From: Mycolicibacterium peregrinum | Lineage (GTDB): Bacteria; Actinomycetota; Actinomycetes; Mycobacteriales; Mycobacteriaceae | DNA: 64,000 nt | Assembly: GCF_001665785.1 (NCBI RefSeq) | Contig: NZ_LZSO01000008.1 | Coordinates: forward strand, 124,001 to 188,000 | Reading direction: 5' to 3' | In this document: one piece after another, positions 1 through 11,841 of the stretch | Layout: each line of letters begins with the position of its first letter | Position numbering within the stretch: the first letter of the stretch is position 1 | Notes under the pieces: generated by a model | Databases searched by the model: none | What the model was told of the DNA's origin: nothing | The model's input: the letters and a program-made list of their open reading frames with translations, nothing else | Made by a program: the position numbers and the translations under genes

Positions 1-245
1 ATTTGAAATTGGTGGCACGAGTGGGTGAACACGGACTACCGTCGGCAGCAACCACCCGTGAACGACTCACGGCGGCGCCCCCCGAACGCGGCGCCACTTC
101 ACCGCCAAACGGTAGGAGGTGAGTACCCGACACCTTTCGCCGATGGGTGGAGCAAACTATTCGGCCCATCGGCACCATCTCGATTCGTTGAGAAGTAGGG
201 CACGCGTGAACGCGTGTGACAACTGAGAGAAACGAGTTGCCGAGT
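1..245 (+). promoter_or_regulatory. hpf upstream region with stem-loop
   Basis: No gene is supported in this stretch. It holds an inverted repeat GCCGATGGG (139-147) and CCCATCGGC (165-173) separated by 17 bases, which could be a stem-loop in the hpf leader or the end of an upstream transcript. A second, shorter repeat (GGCGCC twice around 75-92) is also present. A clear -35/-10 pair was not identified. The comF-like gene that normally precedes hpf in mycobacteria is not inside the window. Confidence 0.4.
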
Positions 246-929
246 ATGTCAACCCATTCCCCGGACACAAGCGCCACCATGGTGGTCGACCCCGACGAGC
301 AGGTCGGCGACACCACCCCGGAGCCGAACGCAGAGGTTGTGGTCAAAGGTCGAAACGTCGAAGTTCCCGATCACTTCCGGATCTACGTCTCGGAGAAGTT
401 GTCGCGCCTGGAGCGGTTCGACCGCACCATCTACCTGTTCGACGTCGAACTCGACCATGAACGTAACCGCCGTCAGCGCAAAAACTGCCAGCACGTCGAG
501 ATCACGGCCCGCGGCCGTGGCCCGGTGGTGCGCGGCGAGGCCTGCGCAGACAGCTTCTATGCGGCCCTGGAATCAGCGGCCGGCAAACTCGAAAGCAGGC
601 TCCGCAAGAGCAAGGACCGCCGCAAGATCCACTACGGCGACAAGACCCCGGTCTCGCTGGCCGAAGCGACCGCGCACGAGACGCTGTTCGAACAGCAGCC
701 GACGGCGACGGCCGATGCCGGATTGTCCGATGGCCTCGACGACCATGAGCCGGGCCGGATCGTACGGACCAAGGAACACCCGGCGAAGCCGATGACCGTC
801 GACGACGCCCTCTATGAGATGGAGCTGGTCGGCCACGATTTCTTTCTGTTCCACGACAAGGAGAGTGATCGCCCGTCGGTGGTGTACCGCCGCCACGCCT
901 ACGACTACGGGCTGATCCGTCTGGCCTGA
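246..929 (+). CDS. hpf: long-form ribosome hibernation promoting factor
   Basis: Binds the 30S subunit and drives dimerisation or storage of idle 70S ribosomes. The N-terminal S30AE/RaiA domain (about residues 30-135) starts with the [14 protein letters not shown] segment and has the expected basic strand [14 protein letters not shown]. After a linker rich in A, E and T comes the C-terminal dimerisation domain (about 175-227) containing [18 protein letters not shown] and ending YDYGLIRLA, so this is the long HPF type. The start is taken at ATG 246, with GAGAGAAACG upstream; a GTG at 216 would add ten residues. It lies upstream of secA1 in the same direction, as in M. tuberculosis (Rv3241c). 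A hairpin terminator follows at 946-977. Confidence 0.93.
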   Translation: MSTHSPDTSATMVVDPDEQVGDTTPEPNAEVVVKGRNVEVPDHFRIYVSEKLSRLERFDRTIYLFDVELDHERNRRQRKNCQHVEITARGRGPVVRGEACADSFYAALESAAGKLESRLRKSKDRRKIHYGDKTPVSLAEATAHETLFEQQPTATADAGLSDGLDDHEPGRIVRTKEHPAKPMTVDDALYEMELVGHDFFLFHDKESDRPSVVYRRHAYDYGLIRLA

Positions 930-945
930 CCGCGAGAAGGCGCAG

Positions 946-977
946 AATCGCACCTCGGAGCATTCCGGGGTGCGATT
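946..977 (+). terminator. terminator hairpin after hpf
   Basis: Stem AATCGCACC-T-CGG (946-958) and CCG-G-GGTGCGATT (965-977) with a six-base loop, followed by TTGTCT. It separates hpf from secA1 and looks like an intrinsic terminator. Confidence 0.7.
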
Positions 978-1021
978 TTGTCTCTTGGCGCCAGCAGAGC
1001 CAGCGACTTCGACCGGTCACC

Positions 1022-1066
1022 TACGATGGACGTCAACTAAGCCCGTGCGATCCCGCCCACGGGATC
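1022..1066 (+). promoter_or_regulatory. candidate secA1 promoter and leader hairpin
   Basis: TACGAT at 1022-1027 fits the mycobacterial -10 pattern TANNNT. Downstream, GATCCCG (1049-1055) and CGGGATC (1060-1066) form a seven-base-pair stem with a four-base loop in the presumed secA1 5' leader, 24 bases before the GTG start. SecA translation is feedback-regulated in some bacteria, but a role for this hairpin is only inference. Confidence 0.4.
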
Positions 1067-1090
1067 CATCGAACCCACAGGGGAAATAGC

Positions 1091-3954
<2,864 letters not shown>

Positions 3955-3958
<4 letters not shown>

Positions 3959-4449
3959 CCCAACTGCAGCGCCGTGAGTTGCCAACGGCCGCTGCGCAAT
4001 TCGATACGTCCGGCGATGGCGCGTACGCGCGCCCCGCGGGTGTAGGTGGCGAAAAGCTCGGCGGCCTCGGGTGAGGCTGCCGGGCGTAACCCCACCCGTC
4101 GCAGGCTGGCGGTGGTGACGTGCCGGGATGCGGTGGAGGCGACGACCGCGTCGAGCAGCAGTTGGCTCATCAGTGATTTCAGCTGGGACGGCGGTCTGCG
4201 CCGGTCGACGACCTCAAGCACCCGGCGCAGGGCCATGTCGGCGAATTGTGCGGCGCCGGGCTGCAATTGGCGTTCGGGTTCGGGGCTGACCAGCCGCAAC
4301 CGGCGCGGGCTGGGCCGGTGAAGCACGGTCGGGGTCGGGCAAGCGGGCGCAGGCACGTCAGCCGGTGGGCTGCCCAGCGGCAGCGCCGGCGGCTCGCAGT
4401 CGATGACAGGTGCGGTCAGCGGCTGCACAGCGCGTTTCGGGGTGGGCAC
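3955..4449 (-). CDS. Rv3235-family protein
   Basis: A small protein (164 aa) of the mycobacterial Rv3235 family, function unknown. It has a Pro/Ala/Arg-rich N-terminal half (about residues 1-60), then a folded part with [29 protein letters not shown] and a C-terminal segment [24 protein letters not shown] that looks like a small nucleic-acid or protein-binding domain. GTG 4449 is preferred over TTG 4455 because TGGAGG lies six bases upstream of it, whereas it would abut the TTG. Convergent with secA1, the same arrangement as in M. tuberculosis. The neighbours give no clear hint of function, although Rv3235-like proteins often sit beside secA. Confidence 0.8.
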
Positions 4450-4564
4450 AGGCAACCTCCAGCGGTCGGCGTCACGGACGACATCTGCTGGAGAGGTGCA
4501 GACCTACCCATGATCGCATGGGTTCGGCGTGCCGGAAGCACGGATGATCCGGCGCTCGGTTTCT

Positions 4565-4579
4565 CCGGTTAGCGTGACG
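4565..4579 (+). promoter_or_regulatory. shared promoter-like element, copy 1
   Basis: CCGGTTAGCGTGACG occurs 27 bases before the ABC transporter start. An almost identical copy (CCGGTTAACGTGACG, 14 of 15 bases) precedes the WS/DGAT-like gene at 6519-6533. Each contains a TANNNT hexamer (TAGCGT or TAACGT), so this may be the -10 region of two co-regulated promoters. Confidence 0.45.
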
Positions 4580-4605
4580 AGAGTCGTCGAACCAGGGGGA
4601 ACAGA

Positions 4606-6453
4606 ATGGTTCAGCCCAGCATCGATTGGCCGGCCGAGCCGCTGCGCTCGCTGGTGTGGACGCTGCAGGCGTGGGTGATCACGTTCGTGGTGTTCCTCGC
4701 CGTGGCGGTGCTGATCGCGAGGTTCACCCGGTGGGGACAACAGTTCTGGCGGGTCAACGCACCGTTCTTCACCGGCAGTTGGCGTACCTGGGCGTTGCTG
4801 GCGTTCATCCTGTGGCACACCGTGTACGCGGCGCGGGTGGTGGTCATTTTCACCTACCAGTACGCGGACCTGATGAATGCGGTGCAGGCGGGTTCGGAGG
4901 CACTGGCCACCCACGACGACGCGAAACTGGACGCCGCGCGCCAGGCGTTCATGACGTCGTTCGCGATCAGCGGGATTTTGGTGGCGCTCACCGTGATCTA
5001 CACCGTCGTGGACCTGTTCCTGCGCCGCGTCTTCTCGATCCATTGGCGGGTCTGGCTCAACGCCCGGCTCGTCGACGACTGGATGGCCGGCGATGCGTTC
5101 TACCGCAACCGCTTTCTTGATTCGCCGGTGGAGAACCCTGATCAGCGCATCCAGACCGACGTCGAGACCTTCACCACCAAGTCGGTCGACCTGAGCATCG
5201 GGGCGGTGAGCAAGTCTCTGTTGATCGTCATGTTCACCGGGGTGTTGTGGCAACTATCGGGGCCATTGCAGTTGGGCGGCTGGGTGATTCCGCGGGCGAT
5301 GGTCTTCGTGGCGTTCATCTTCTCGATCACGGTGACGGTCATCGCGTTCTGGATCGGCCGCCCCCTGGTCCGGCTGAACTTCCTCAACGAACGGTTCAGC
5401 GCCAGCTTCCGGTACGCGCTGGTGCGGTTGCGCGACAGCGCCGAGCGCGTTGCGTTCTACCGCGGTGGGGAGCGCGAACGGAAACTGCTGCACTCCCGGT
5501 TCGCCGAGGTCATCGCCAACATGTGGCGGATCGTGTTCGCGCAGTTGCGCCTCAACGGCTGGAACCGCGGGGTCGGCGACGTGACGACGGGCATGATCCC
5601 CTACATCGTGCAGGCGCCGCGGTTCTTCGCCGGCCAGATCACCCTCGGTGGCCTGCTGCAGACCGTTGCGGCGTTCGGAAATGTCTGTGGCGCAATGTCG
5701 TTCTTCCGGGACAGCTATGACGAGTTCACCGTCTACCGGGCCGCCCTGATGCGCATCGACCAGATGCTCGAGAGTGATCACCGGGCTCGGGAGCTTCCCC
5801 GGATCTCGGTCGCTGCCACCCGCGATTCGCTCGCGCTGACGAAGGTGCAGGTCGACGACCTGCAGGGGCGTCCGCTGATCGCGGATCTGTCGATGGTGCT
5901 GAACCCGGGCGACAGCGTGGTGGTCAAGGGACCGTCCGGGTGCGGTAAGACCACCCTGCTGCGCAGTCTGGCCGAGTTGTGGCCGAGGGCCGGGGGACTG
6001 GCGGAGTATCCGTCCGGGTGGTCCACGCTGTTCCTGCCCCAACTGCCGTACCTGCCGCTGGGTGACCTGCGGGCCTCGGTCGTGTACCCGCTGCCGATTG
6101 CCGAGGTGGGCGACAGCGAACTGCGGGACACCTTGCGCGCGGTGGCCCTGGGACATCTGACCGAGCGCCTGGACGAGGAGGCCGACTGGGCGTCGGTGCT
6201 GTCTCTGGGCGAGCAGCAGCGGGTGTCCTTTGCGCGGGTCCTGCTGGTCCGGCCGCGGGTGGTGTTCCTCGACGAGTCGACTTCGGCGTTGGACGAGGGA
6301 CTCGAGGACGCCATGTATGGGCTGCTGCGGGAACGGTTACCCGACTGTGTGGTGGTCAGTGTGGGGCACCGGTCCACCATCGACCGGCATCACCGGTCAC
6401 GGCTGCAGTTGGAGGGCAGTGGGCGCTGGGAGCTCTCGATGATCCCGGGATGA
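4606..6453 (+). CDS. SbmA/BacA-like ABC transporter (fused membrane and ATPase domains)
   Basis: Integral membrane transporter with its own ATPase, of the family that includes mycobacterial Rv1819c (BacA), which takes up vitamin B12 and hydrophilic peptides; the substrate here is unknown. Residues 1-330 hold about six hydrophobic helices, including the SbmA-type stretch with NPDQRIQTDVETF and the ERVAFYRGGERE motif typical of this half-transporter class. Residues 400-615 are the nucleotide-binding domain: Walker A GPSGCGKTT, signature LSLGEQQRVSFARVLL, Walker B VVFLDES and the H-loop GHRS. Length 615 aa fits the family. ATG 4606 has AGGGGG seven bases upstream. Probably works as a homodimer. 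It shares a promoter-like element with the next gene. Confidence 0.85.
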   Translation: MVQPSIDWPAEPLRSLVWTLQAWVITFVVFLAVAVLIARFTRWGQQFWRVNAPFFTGSWRTWALLAFILWHTVYAARVVVIFTYQYADLMNAVQAGSEALATHDDAKLDAARQAFMTSFAISGILVALTVIYTVVDLFLRRVFSIHWRVWLNARLVDDWMAGDAFYRNRFLDSPVENPDQRIQTDVETFTTKSVDLSIGAVSKSLLIVMFTGVLWQLSGPLQLGGWVIPRAMVFVAFIFSITVTVIAFWIGRPLVRLNFLNERFSASFRYALVRLRDSAERVAFYRGGERERKLLHSRFAEVIANMWRIVFAQLRLNGWNRGVGDVTTGMIPYIVQAPRFFAGQITLGGLLQTVAAFGNVCGAMSFFRDSYDEFTVYRAALMRIDQMLESDHRARELPRISVAATRDSLALTKVQVDDLQGRPLIADLSMVLNPGDSVVVKGPSGCGKTTLLRSLAELWPRAGGLAEYPSGWSTLFLPQLPYLPLGDLRASVVYPLPIAEVGDSELRDTLRAVALGHLTERLDEEADWASVLSLGEQQRVSFARVLLVRPRVVFLDESTSALDEGLEDAMYGLLRERLPDCVVVSVGHRSTIDRHHRSRLQLEGSGRWELSMIPG

Positions 6454-6518
6454 ACTCTCGGTAGCTCCGGCGTGAAATTGACGCGCGGTAGCACCCGTGA
6501 TGCGGAGCAGCGGATTCG

Positions 6519-6533
6519 CCGGTTAACGTGACG
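6519..6533 (+). promoter_or_regulatory. shared promoter-like element, copy 2
   Basis: CCGGTTAACGTGACG, 37 bases before the WS/DGAT-like start, nearly identical to the element at 4565-4579. It contains TAACGT as a possible -10 hexamer. Confidence 0.45.
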
Positions 6534-6569
6534 GGTTCAAGGGGAGTGAGAAGGGGAGGTTGGCGCCGC

Positions 6570-7979
6570 ATGGTGAACAGGCTGTCGGCGTCCGACGCAG
6601 CGTTCTTCCACCTGGAGAACACGGCTACGCCGATGTATGTGGGGTCCCTGTCGATCCTGCGCAAGCCGCGGGCCGGCTTGAGTTACGAGACCCTGCTGGA
6701 GACCGTCGAGCACCGGTTGCCGCAGATCCCTCGCTACCGGCAGAAGGTGCGTGAGGTGACGCTGGGCCTGGCCCGGCCGGTCTGGGTGGATGACCGGGAT
6801 TTCGACATCACCTACCACATTCGGCGCTCGGCGCTGCCGTCTCCGGGCAGCGACGCACAGCTGCACGACCTGATCGCCCGGCTCGGCTCGAGGCCGTTGG
6901 ACCGGACGCGTCCGCTGTGGGAGATGTACCTGGTCGAGGGGCTGACCAAGAACCGCATCGCCATCTACACCAAGACGCACCAGGCACTGGTCAACGGGAT
7001 GACCGCCCTTGAGATCGGGCACGTCATCGTCGATCGGGCACAGAAGCCGCCGGAGTTCGGCGAGGACATCTGGATCCCGGCCCGCGAACCCAGCGACCGT
7101 CAGTTGATGCTCGGTGCGATCGGGGAGTGGATTACCCGCCCGACCACCCAGCTCGCCGCCTTGCGTGACACGGTGACCGAGGTGGCCACCAGTGCCAGCG
7201 AACTGGCGGCGGTGGGCCGTCGCGTGGCCGATGTGGCCCGCACGGTGGCGCGCGGCACGGCCCCGAGCAGTCCGCTCAACACCACGGTCTCGCGCAACCG
7301 CAGGTTCTCGGTGGACGAGCACCGGCTGGAGGATTACCGGCTGGTGCGGGCCCGCTACAACTGCGACATCAACGACGTGGTCCTGGCCGTGGTGGCCGGC
7401 GCGCTGCGCAACTGGCTGCTGTCGCGCGGGGAACCTGTCACCCCGACCACCACAGTCCGGGCGATGGCGCCGATGTCGGTGTACCCGGATGCCGAACTGG
7501 ACTCCACGGGACCGGGCCAGGCCATCAGCGAGGTATCGCCGTTCCTGGTCGACCTCCCGGTCGGCGAGGGCAATGCGGTGGTGCGGCTGTCGCAGATCGC
7601 CCACGCCACCGAATCGCATTCGACCGCCGCCAGCCTGGTCGATGCGCGCACCATCGTGACCCTGTCCGGGTTCGCGCCGCCGACCTTGCACGCCATGGGC
7701 ATTCGGGTGGCGACAGGTTTCTCGGCCCGGCTGTTCAACCTGTTGATCACCAATGTGCCCGGGGCCCAGAAGCAGATGTATGTCGCGGGCACCAAGCTGC
7801 TGGAGACGTACGCGGTACCGCCGTTGCTCCAGAACCAGGTGCTGGCCATCGGGGTCACGTCATACAACGGCATGTTGTACTTCGGGATCAACGCTGACCG
7901 GGACGCGATGAGCGACGTCGACGTGTTGCCGAGCCTGTTCCGCGAATCCCTCGAAGAGTTGCTGGAGGCGGCCAGATAA
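6570..7979 (+). CDS. WS/DGAT-family acyltransferase homologue with altered active site
   Basis: Belongs to the wax ester synthase/diacylglycerol acyltransferase family that makes storage triacylglycerol in mycobacteria. The N-terminus NRLSASDAAFFHLE is the usual family opening, RPLDRTRPLWEMYLVEGL precedes the active site, and the C-terminal half has the family pattern NxVLAVVAGALRNWL and NVPGAQ. The catalytic motif HHxxxDG is replaced by HQALVNG (residues 137-143, bases 6978-6998): the second His is Gln and the Asp is Asn. Catalysis may therefore be lost or changed. Start ATG 6570 is chosen because AAGGGGAGG lies about ten bases upstream; a GTG at 6528 is in frame. It occupies the place of tgs3 (Rv3234c/Rv3233c) in M. 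tuberculosis. Confidence 0.85.
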   Translation: MVNRLSASDAAFFHLENTATPMYVGSLSILRKPRAGLSYETLLETVEHRLPQIPRYRQKVREVTLGLARPVWVDDRDFDITYHIRRSALPSPGSDAQLHDLIARLGSRPLDRTRPLWEMYLVEGLTKNRIAIYTKTHQALVNGMTALEIGHVIVDRAQKPPEFGEDIWIPAREPSDRQLMLGAIGEWITRPTTQLAALRDTVTEVATSASELAAVGRRVADVARTVARGTAPSSPLNTTVSRNRRFSVDEHRLEDYRLVRARYNCDINDVVLAVVAGALRNWLLSRGEPVTPTTTVRAMAPMSVYPDAELDSTGPGQAISEVSPFLVDLPVGEGNAVVRLSQIAHATESHSTAASLVDARTIVTLSGFAPPTLHAMGIRVATGFSARLFNLLITNVPGAQKQMYVAGTKLLETYAVPPLLQNQVLAIGVTSYNGMLYFGINADRDAMSDVDVLPSLFRESLEELLEAAR

Positions 7980-8040
7980 TCGTGGCGAAGCGCGTGGGCT
8001 GTTTGACCTGAGCTGCAATTCGCGGTCTGATGAATTGATC

Positions 8041-9828
8041 ATGCCAGCTGAGATACGAAACAGTAGACCCGACAAGAACACGCACGAAGCCAAGAGATCA
8101 GTCGTCAAGAAGACCGAAGATGCGCTCAAGTCGGTTGCCGAGGTGGTGCCCCACCACCCGGTACTCGACGTTCCGGTAGAGCAGAAGGCCTACACCCGCC
8201 GCGCCGGTGTGGACTGGGTGGTTTTCGGGGTCACCGCCGTCATCGCGCTCGCATTCCTGGTCTGGGGATTCGTCAGCACGGATTCGCTTGCCAGCGCCTC
8301 GAAGAACGCCCTCGGCTGGGTGATGGCCGATGTCGGTTGGTTGTTCGTCCTCACCGCGTCCGGGTTCGTGATCTTCGTGATCTGGCTGGCGATGAGCCGC
8401 TACGGCAACATTCCGCTGGGCCGCGACGACGACGAGCCGGAATTCCGCACCGTGTCCTGGGTGGCGATGATGTTCAGCGCCGGCATGGGTATCGGTCTGA
8501 TGTTCTTCGGGGTGTCCGAGCCGCTGTCGCATTTCGCCTCCCCGCCGCCGGGAACCGGGGGGCCGGGCAATCCCCGAGCAGCCGAGACCGCGATGGCGAC
8601 CACGATGTTCCACTGGACGTTGCATCCGTGGGCGATCTACGCCGTCGTCGGTCTGACCATCGCCTACGGCGTCTACCGCAAGGGCCGGTTACAGCTGGTG
8701 TCGGCAGCGTTCGAGCCACTGCTGGGCAAACACGCCAACGGGCCGTGGGGCAAGGTGATCGACATGCTGGCGATCTTCGCCACGCTGTTCGGGTCCGCGG
8801 CCTCGCTCGGTCTCGGCGCGCTGCAGATCCGCAGCGGGCTGCACATCGTCGCCGGACTCGGTGAAACCGGCAATGCCGTCCTGATCGGCATCATCACGAT
8901 CCTCACCGTCGCGTTCGTCCTGTCGGCGGTGTCCGGGGTCGCGCGCGGGATCCAGTGGCTGTCCAACATCAACATGGTGCTGGCGCTGGCCATGGCGCTG
9001 TTCATCTTCTTGGTCGGCCCGACCATGTTCATGCTGAACATGATTCCGACGTCCATCGGCAGTTACTTCGGAGATCTCGCCCAGATGGCCGCTCGGACCG
9101 GGGCCGAAGGCGAAGCGGTCAGCACCTGGCTGCAGAGCTGGACCATCTTCTACTGGGCCTGGTGGATCTCCTGGACCCCCTTCGTCGGGATGTTCATCGC
9201 GCGGATCTCCCGCGGCCGGACCATCCGGCAGTTCGTCACGGGTGTGCTGCTGGTGCCCAGCGTGGTGTCGGTGGTCTGGTTCTGTGTGTTCGGCGGCGCG
9301 GCCATCTTCGAGCAGCAGAACGGTGTGGACCTGGCCGGGATGGGCAGCCAGGAGCAACAGCTGTTCAGCCTGCTCGGCGAGTATCCGATCGCGACGGTCA
9401 CCAGCGTGGTGGTGATGGTGCTCGTCGCCATCTTCTTCGTGTCCGGTGCCGATGCGGCGTCGATCGTGATGGGTTCGCTGTCCGAGCGCGGCACCATCAA
9501 GCCGACACGGCCCACGGTGATCTTCTGGGGTGTCGCCACCGGTGCGGTGGCCGCGGTGATGCTCTTGGTCGGTGGAGCCGACGCGCTGAACGGCCTGCAG
9601 TCGATCACCATCATCGTCGCGGTGCCGTTTGTGCTCGTGATGATCGGGCTCGCGGTGGCGCTGGTCCGAGACCTGCGACAGGACCCGCTGGTGGTGCGCC
9701 GCGAGTACGCGCTGGAGGCGGTCAACGATGCGGTGGTCGCCGGTGTCACCCAGCACGGCGACGATTTCGTGATTTCGGTGGAGAAAGACCCGCAAGCCGA
9801 CGACCGCAGAGACGCCGCGGACGATTAA
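8041..9828 (+). CDS. BCCT-family (betaine/choline/carnitine) transporter
   Basis: Secondary carrier for quaternary ammonium osmolytes such as glycine betaine, probably Na+-coupled, in the cytoplasmic membrane. About twelve hydrophobic segments cover residues 55-555. Diagnostic motifs: the glycine-rich GMGIGLMFFGVSEPLSHF (about residue 150) and the BCCT signature WTIFYWAWWISWTPFVGMF (about 370), whose Trp residues correspond to the substrate-binding aromatic box, followed by IARISRGRTIRQF. The charged tails resemble those of osmosensing BetP, but the long basic C-terminal sensor is not obvious. ATG 8041 is chosen over the TTG two codons earlier; no strong ribosome binding site is visible. M. 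tuberculosis has no such gene here, so it is an insertion in the conserved order. Confidence 0.9.
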   Translation: MPAEIRNSRPDKNTHEAKRSVVKKTEDALKSVAEVVPHHPVLDVPVEQKAYTRRAGVDWVVFGVTAVIALAFLVWGFVSTDSLASASKNALGWVMADVGWLFVLTASGFVIFVIWLAMSRYGNIPLGRDDDEPEFRTVSWVAMMFSAGMGIGLMFFGVSEPLSHFASPPPGTGGPGNPRAAETAMATTMFHWTLHPWAIYAVVGLTIAYGVYRKGRLQLVSAAFEPLLGKHANGPWGKVIDMLAIFATLFGSAASLGLGALQIRSGLHIVAGLGETGNAVLIGIITILTVAFVLSAVSGVARGIQWLSNINMVLALAMALFIFLVGPTMFMLNMIPTSIGSYFGDLAQMAARTGAEGEAVSTWLQSWTIFYWAWWISWTPFVGMFIARISRGRTIRQFVTGVLLVPSVVSVVWFCVFGGAAIFEQQNGVDLAGMGSQEQQLFSLLGEYPIATVTSVVVMVLVAIFFVSGADAASIVMGSLSERGTIKPTRPTVIFWGVATGAVAAVMLLVGGADALNGLQSITIIVAVPFVLVMIGLAVALVRDLRQDPLVVRREYALEAVNDAVVAGVTQHGDDFVISVEKDPQADDRRDAADD

Positions 9829-9837
9829 CCTCGCGGT

Positions 9838-10347
9838 GTGCGCGTCTACATCCCGACGACCCTGGTCGCCCTGCAGCAGCTCGTCGCCGACCGTCACCTG
9901 CTCGTCGTGAACGGGACCGCCTTCGCGGTCACCCCGACGTTGCGGGAAGCCTATGCCGAGGGTGACGACGACGAACTCGCCGAGGTGGCCTTGCGGGAAG
10001 CCGCGCTGGCCTCGCTGCGGTTACTGGCCGGCGGCCCGTCCGACTCGGGGCTGCCGCCGCGACGCGCGGTCGTGGTGGCCGACCCGGGGGCAGACGTCGA
10101 GGTGACGATTCGCCCTGATCTCGATGACGCCGTGGTGCGGCTGTCCGGGCCGTTGCCGATCGATGCCGTGGTCGCGGTGTATGTCGACAATGCCGATGCG
10201 GAGTCGGCGGTCTTGGCCGCGGTCGACGTCATCGACGAGGCGGACATGGGCGACGAGGACGCCGAACTCACGGTGGGAGACGCCCAGGATCACGACCTGG
10301 CGTGGTACGCCCCGCAGGAATTACCGTTCCTGCTCGAACTGCTCTGA
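9838..10347 (+). CDS. Rv3231c-like conserved protein (DUF6912 type)
   Basis: A 169-aa cytosolic protein, the same length as Rv3231c of M. tuberculosis, function unknown. It starts RVYIPTTLVALQQL, has an Ala/Glu-rich middle (DDDELAEVALREAALASLRLL) and ends in an acidic stretch followed by DLAWYAPQELPFLLELL. No catalytic motif is recognised. The GTG start lies nine bases after the BCCT stop codon, so translation may be coupled to it. The conserved position just before the oxidoreductase/desaturase pair suggests a link to that pathway, but this is only positional. Confidence 0.8.
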   Translation: MRVYIPTTLVALQQLVADRHLLVVNGTAFAVTPTLREAYAEGDDDELAEVALREAALASLRLLAGGPSDSGLPPRRAVVVADPGADVEVTIRPDLDDAVVRLSGPLPIDAVVAVYVDNADAESAVLAAVDVIDEADMGDEDAELTVGDAQDHDLAWYAPQELPFLLELL

Positions 10348-10367
10348 TCGACGAGACGGGGATTTTG

Positions 10368-11783
10368 ATGCGCGGATTCGGGCTGTTGGCGGTACTGGCC
10401 GTGGTCTTGGCGAGTGCGGCATGTTCGACTGGCGGAGGCGATGCCTCCTCGGCAGGCTCTGCGGAGCCGGCTGACGGGGCAGAGTCTCCGCAACCGCCGC
10501 CACAACCCGGCGTGAACGTGACCACCACCGACTTCCGGAACGTCAAAATCTTTGACGGCCATAGTGATCGGCTGTCGGCACCGTCGAATGTGCGGGTGAA
10601 AGGGAACCGGATCGAACGGATCTCCACCGAGGAGCTCCCGGCCGATCCGGCCGCCACGGTGATCGACGGCGGCGGGCGCACGTTGATGCCCGGCCTGATC
10701 GACAACCATTGGCACACGATGCTCGTGCGGCCGCCGGTGGCACAGCTGACGACGTTGGATCCGGGGTACCTCAACCTGTTGGCCGGTGCCGAGGCCGGCG
10801 ACACCTTGATGCGTGGATTCACCACGGTGCGCGATCTCGGTGGCCCGAGCTTCGGGCTGAAGAAGGCCATCGACGAAGGTGTGATCGACGGGCCGCGCAT
10901 CTTCCCTTCGGGCGCGATCATCACCGTCACCAGCGGCCATGGTGACTTTCGGACGTCAGTGGACCTACCGCGCAATCCCGGTGACCCGCAGTCGCGTCAG
11001 GAGGAACTCGGCGCCGCCATGGTGGCCGACAGCCCCGACGAGGTGCGGATGCGTGCGCGCGAGCAGCTGTTCCAGGGTGCGTCGCAGATCAAGCTGACCG
11101 CCGGGGGCGGAGTGTCCTCCCCGCACAGCCCGCTCGACGTCACCACTTTCACCGAACCCGAACTTCGGGCGGCCACCGAAGCGGCCGGCAACTGGGGCAC
11201 CTATGTAGCCGTACACGCCTACACCCCGCAGACCATCCAGCAGGCGATCCGCGCCGGCGTCACGTGTATCGAGCACGCGCACCTGATGGATGAGGCGACG
11301 GCAAAAGAGATGGCGGACAAGAACATCTGGCTGAGCACGCAGCCCATCCCGGCCGAGATGATCGGTGCGTTCCCGCCGGGCTCAGACGAGGCCGCCAAAG
11401 CCAAGGAGATCGTCGACGGCGTCAACAACGTCTATGAGCTGGCCCGCAAGTACAAGCTCAAGACGGCCTTCGGCACCGACATCCTGTTCTCGCCGCAGCT
11501 GGCGCCGAAACAGGGCGCGCTGTTGGCCGGGCTCAGCAAGTGGTTCTCGCCCGCCGAGACGTTGACGATGGCCACCGGAACCAACGCCGAACTGCTGGCG
11601 ATGTCGGGCAAGCGCAGTCCGTATGCCGGAAAGCTGGGTGTGGTCGCCGAGGGTGCCCTGGCGGATCTGTTGCTGGTCGACGGTGACCCGCTGGCTCATC
11701 TGGACCTGGTTGCCGACCCGGAACGCAATTTCAAAGTGATCATGAAGGACGGGAAAACGTACAAGAACACTTTGGCGTCCTGA
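10368..11783 (+). CDS. secreted amidohydrolase lipoprotein
   Basis: A metal-dependent amidohydrolase of the imidazolonepropionase-like group, anchored outside the membrane. Residues 1-19 form a lipoprotein signal with lipobox LASAAC, followed by a Gly/Ser/Ala linker. The TIM-barrel shows the first metal-binding pair HWH in LIDNHWHTM, the loop LTAGGGVSSPHSP, then HAYTPQ and CIEHAHLMDE as later His ligands, and AFGTD with the conserved Asp. A C-terminal GVVAEGALADLLLVDGDPL closes the composite beta domain. The start ATG 10368 is preferred because it begins the signal peptide; the longer frame from 10302 overlaps the previous gene. The substrate cannot be told from sequence. Not present at this site in M. 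tuberculosis. Confidence 0.85.
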   Translation: MRGFGLLAVLAVVLASAACSTGGGDASSAGSAEPADGAESPQPPPQPGVNVTTTDFRNVKIFDGHSDRLSAPSNVRVKGNRIERISTEELPADPAATVIDGGGRTLMPGLIDNHWHTMLVRPPVAQLTTLDPGYLNLLAGAEAGDTLMRGFTTVRDLGGPSFGLKKAIDEGVIDGPRIFPSGAIITVTSGHGDFRTSVDLPRNPGDPQSRQEELGAAMVADSPDEVRMRAREQLFQGASQIKLTAGGGVSSPHSPLDVTTFTEPELRAATEAAGNWGTYVAVHAYTPQTIQQAIRAGVTCIEHAHLMDEATAKEMADKNIWLSTQPIPAEMIGAFPPGSDEAAKAKEIVDGVNNVYELARKYKLKTAFGTDILFSPQLAPKQGALLAGLSKWFSPAETLTMATGTNAELLAMSGKRSPYAGKLGVVAEGALADLLLVDGDPLAHLDLVADPERNFKVIMKDGKTYKNTLAS

Positions 11784-11820
11784 CCTGTGAGAGCGGTCGT
11801 ACGACTAGCTACGGGGCAGT

Positions 11821-11840
11821 AACCTACGGTACCGTAGGTT
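11821..11840. promoter_or_regulatory. palindromic operator before the desaturase reductase gene
   Basis: AACCTACGGTACCGTAGGTT is a perfect 20-base palindrome ending one base before the ATG. The same arms AACCTACG and CGTAGGTT recur upstream of desA3. TACCGT at 11830-11835 lies six bases before the start codon, fitting a -10 for a leaderless transcript, so a bound repressor (TetR-type by appearance) would block the promoter. Confidence 0.8.
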
Positions 11841-11841
11841 C

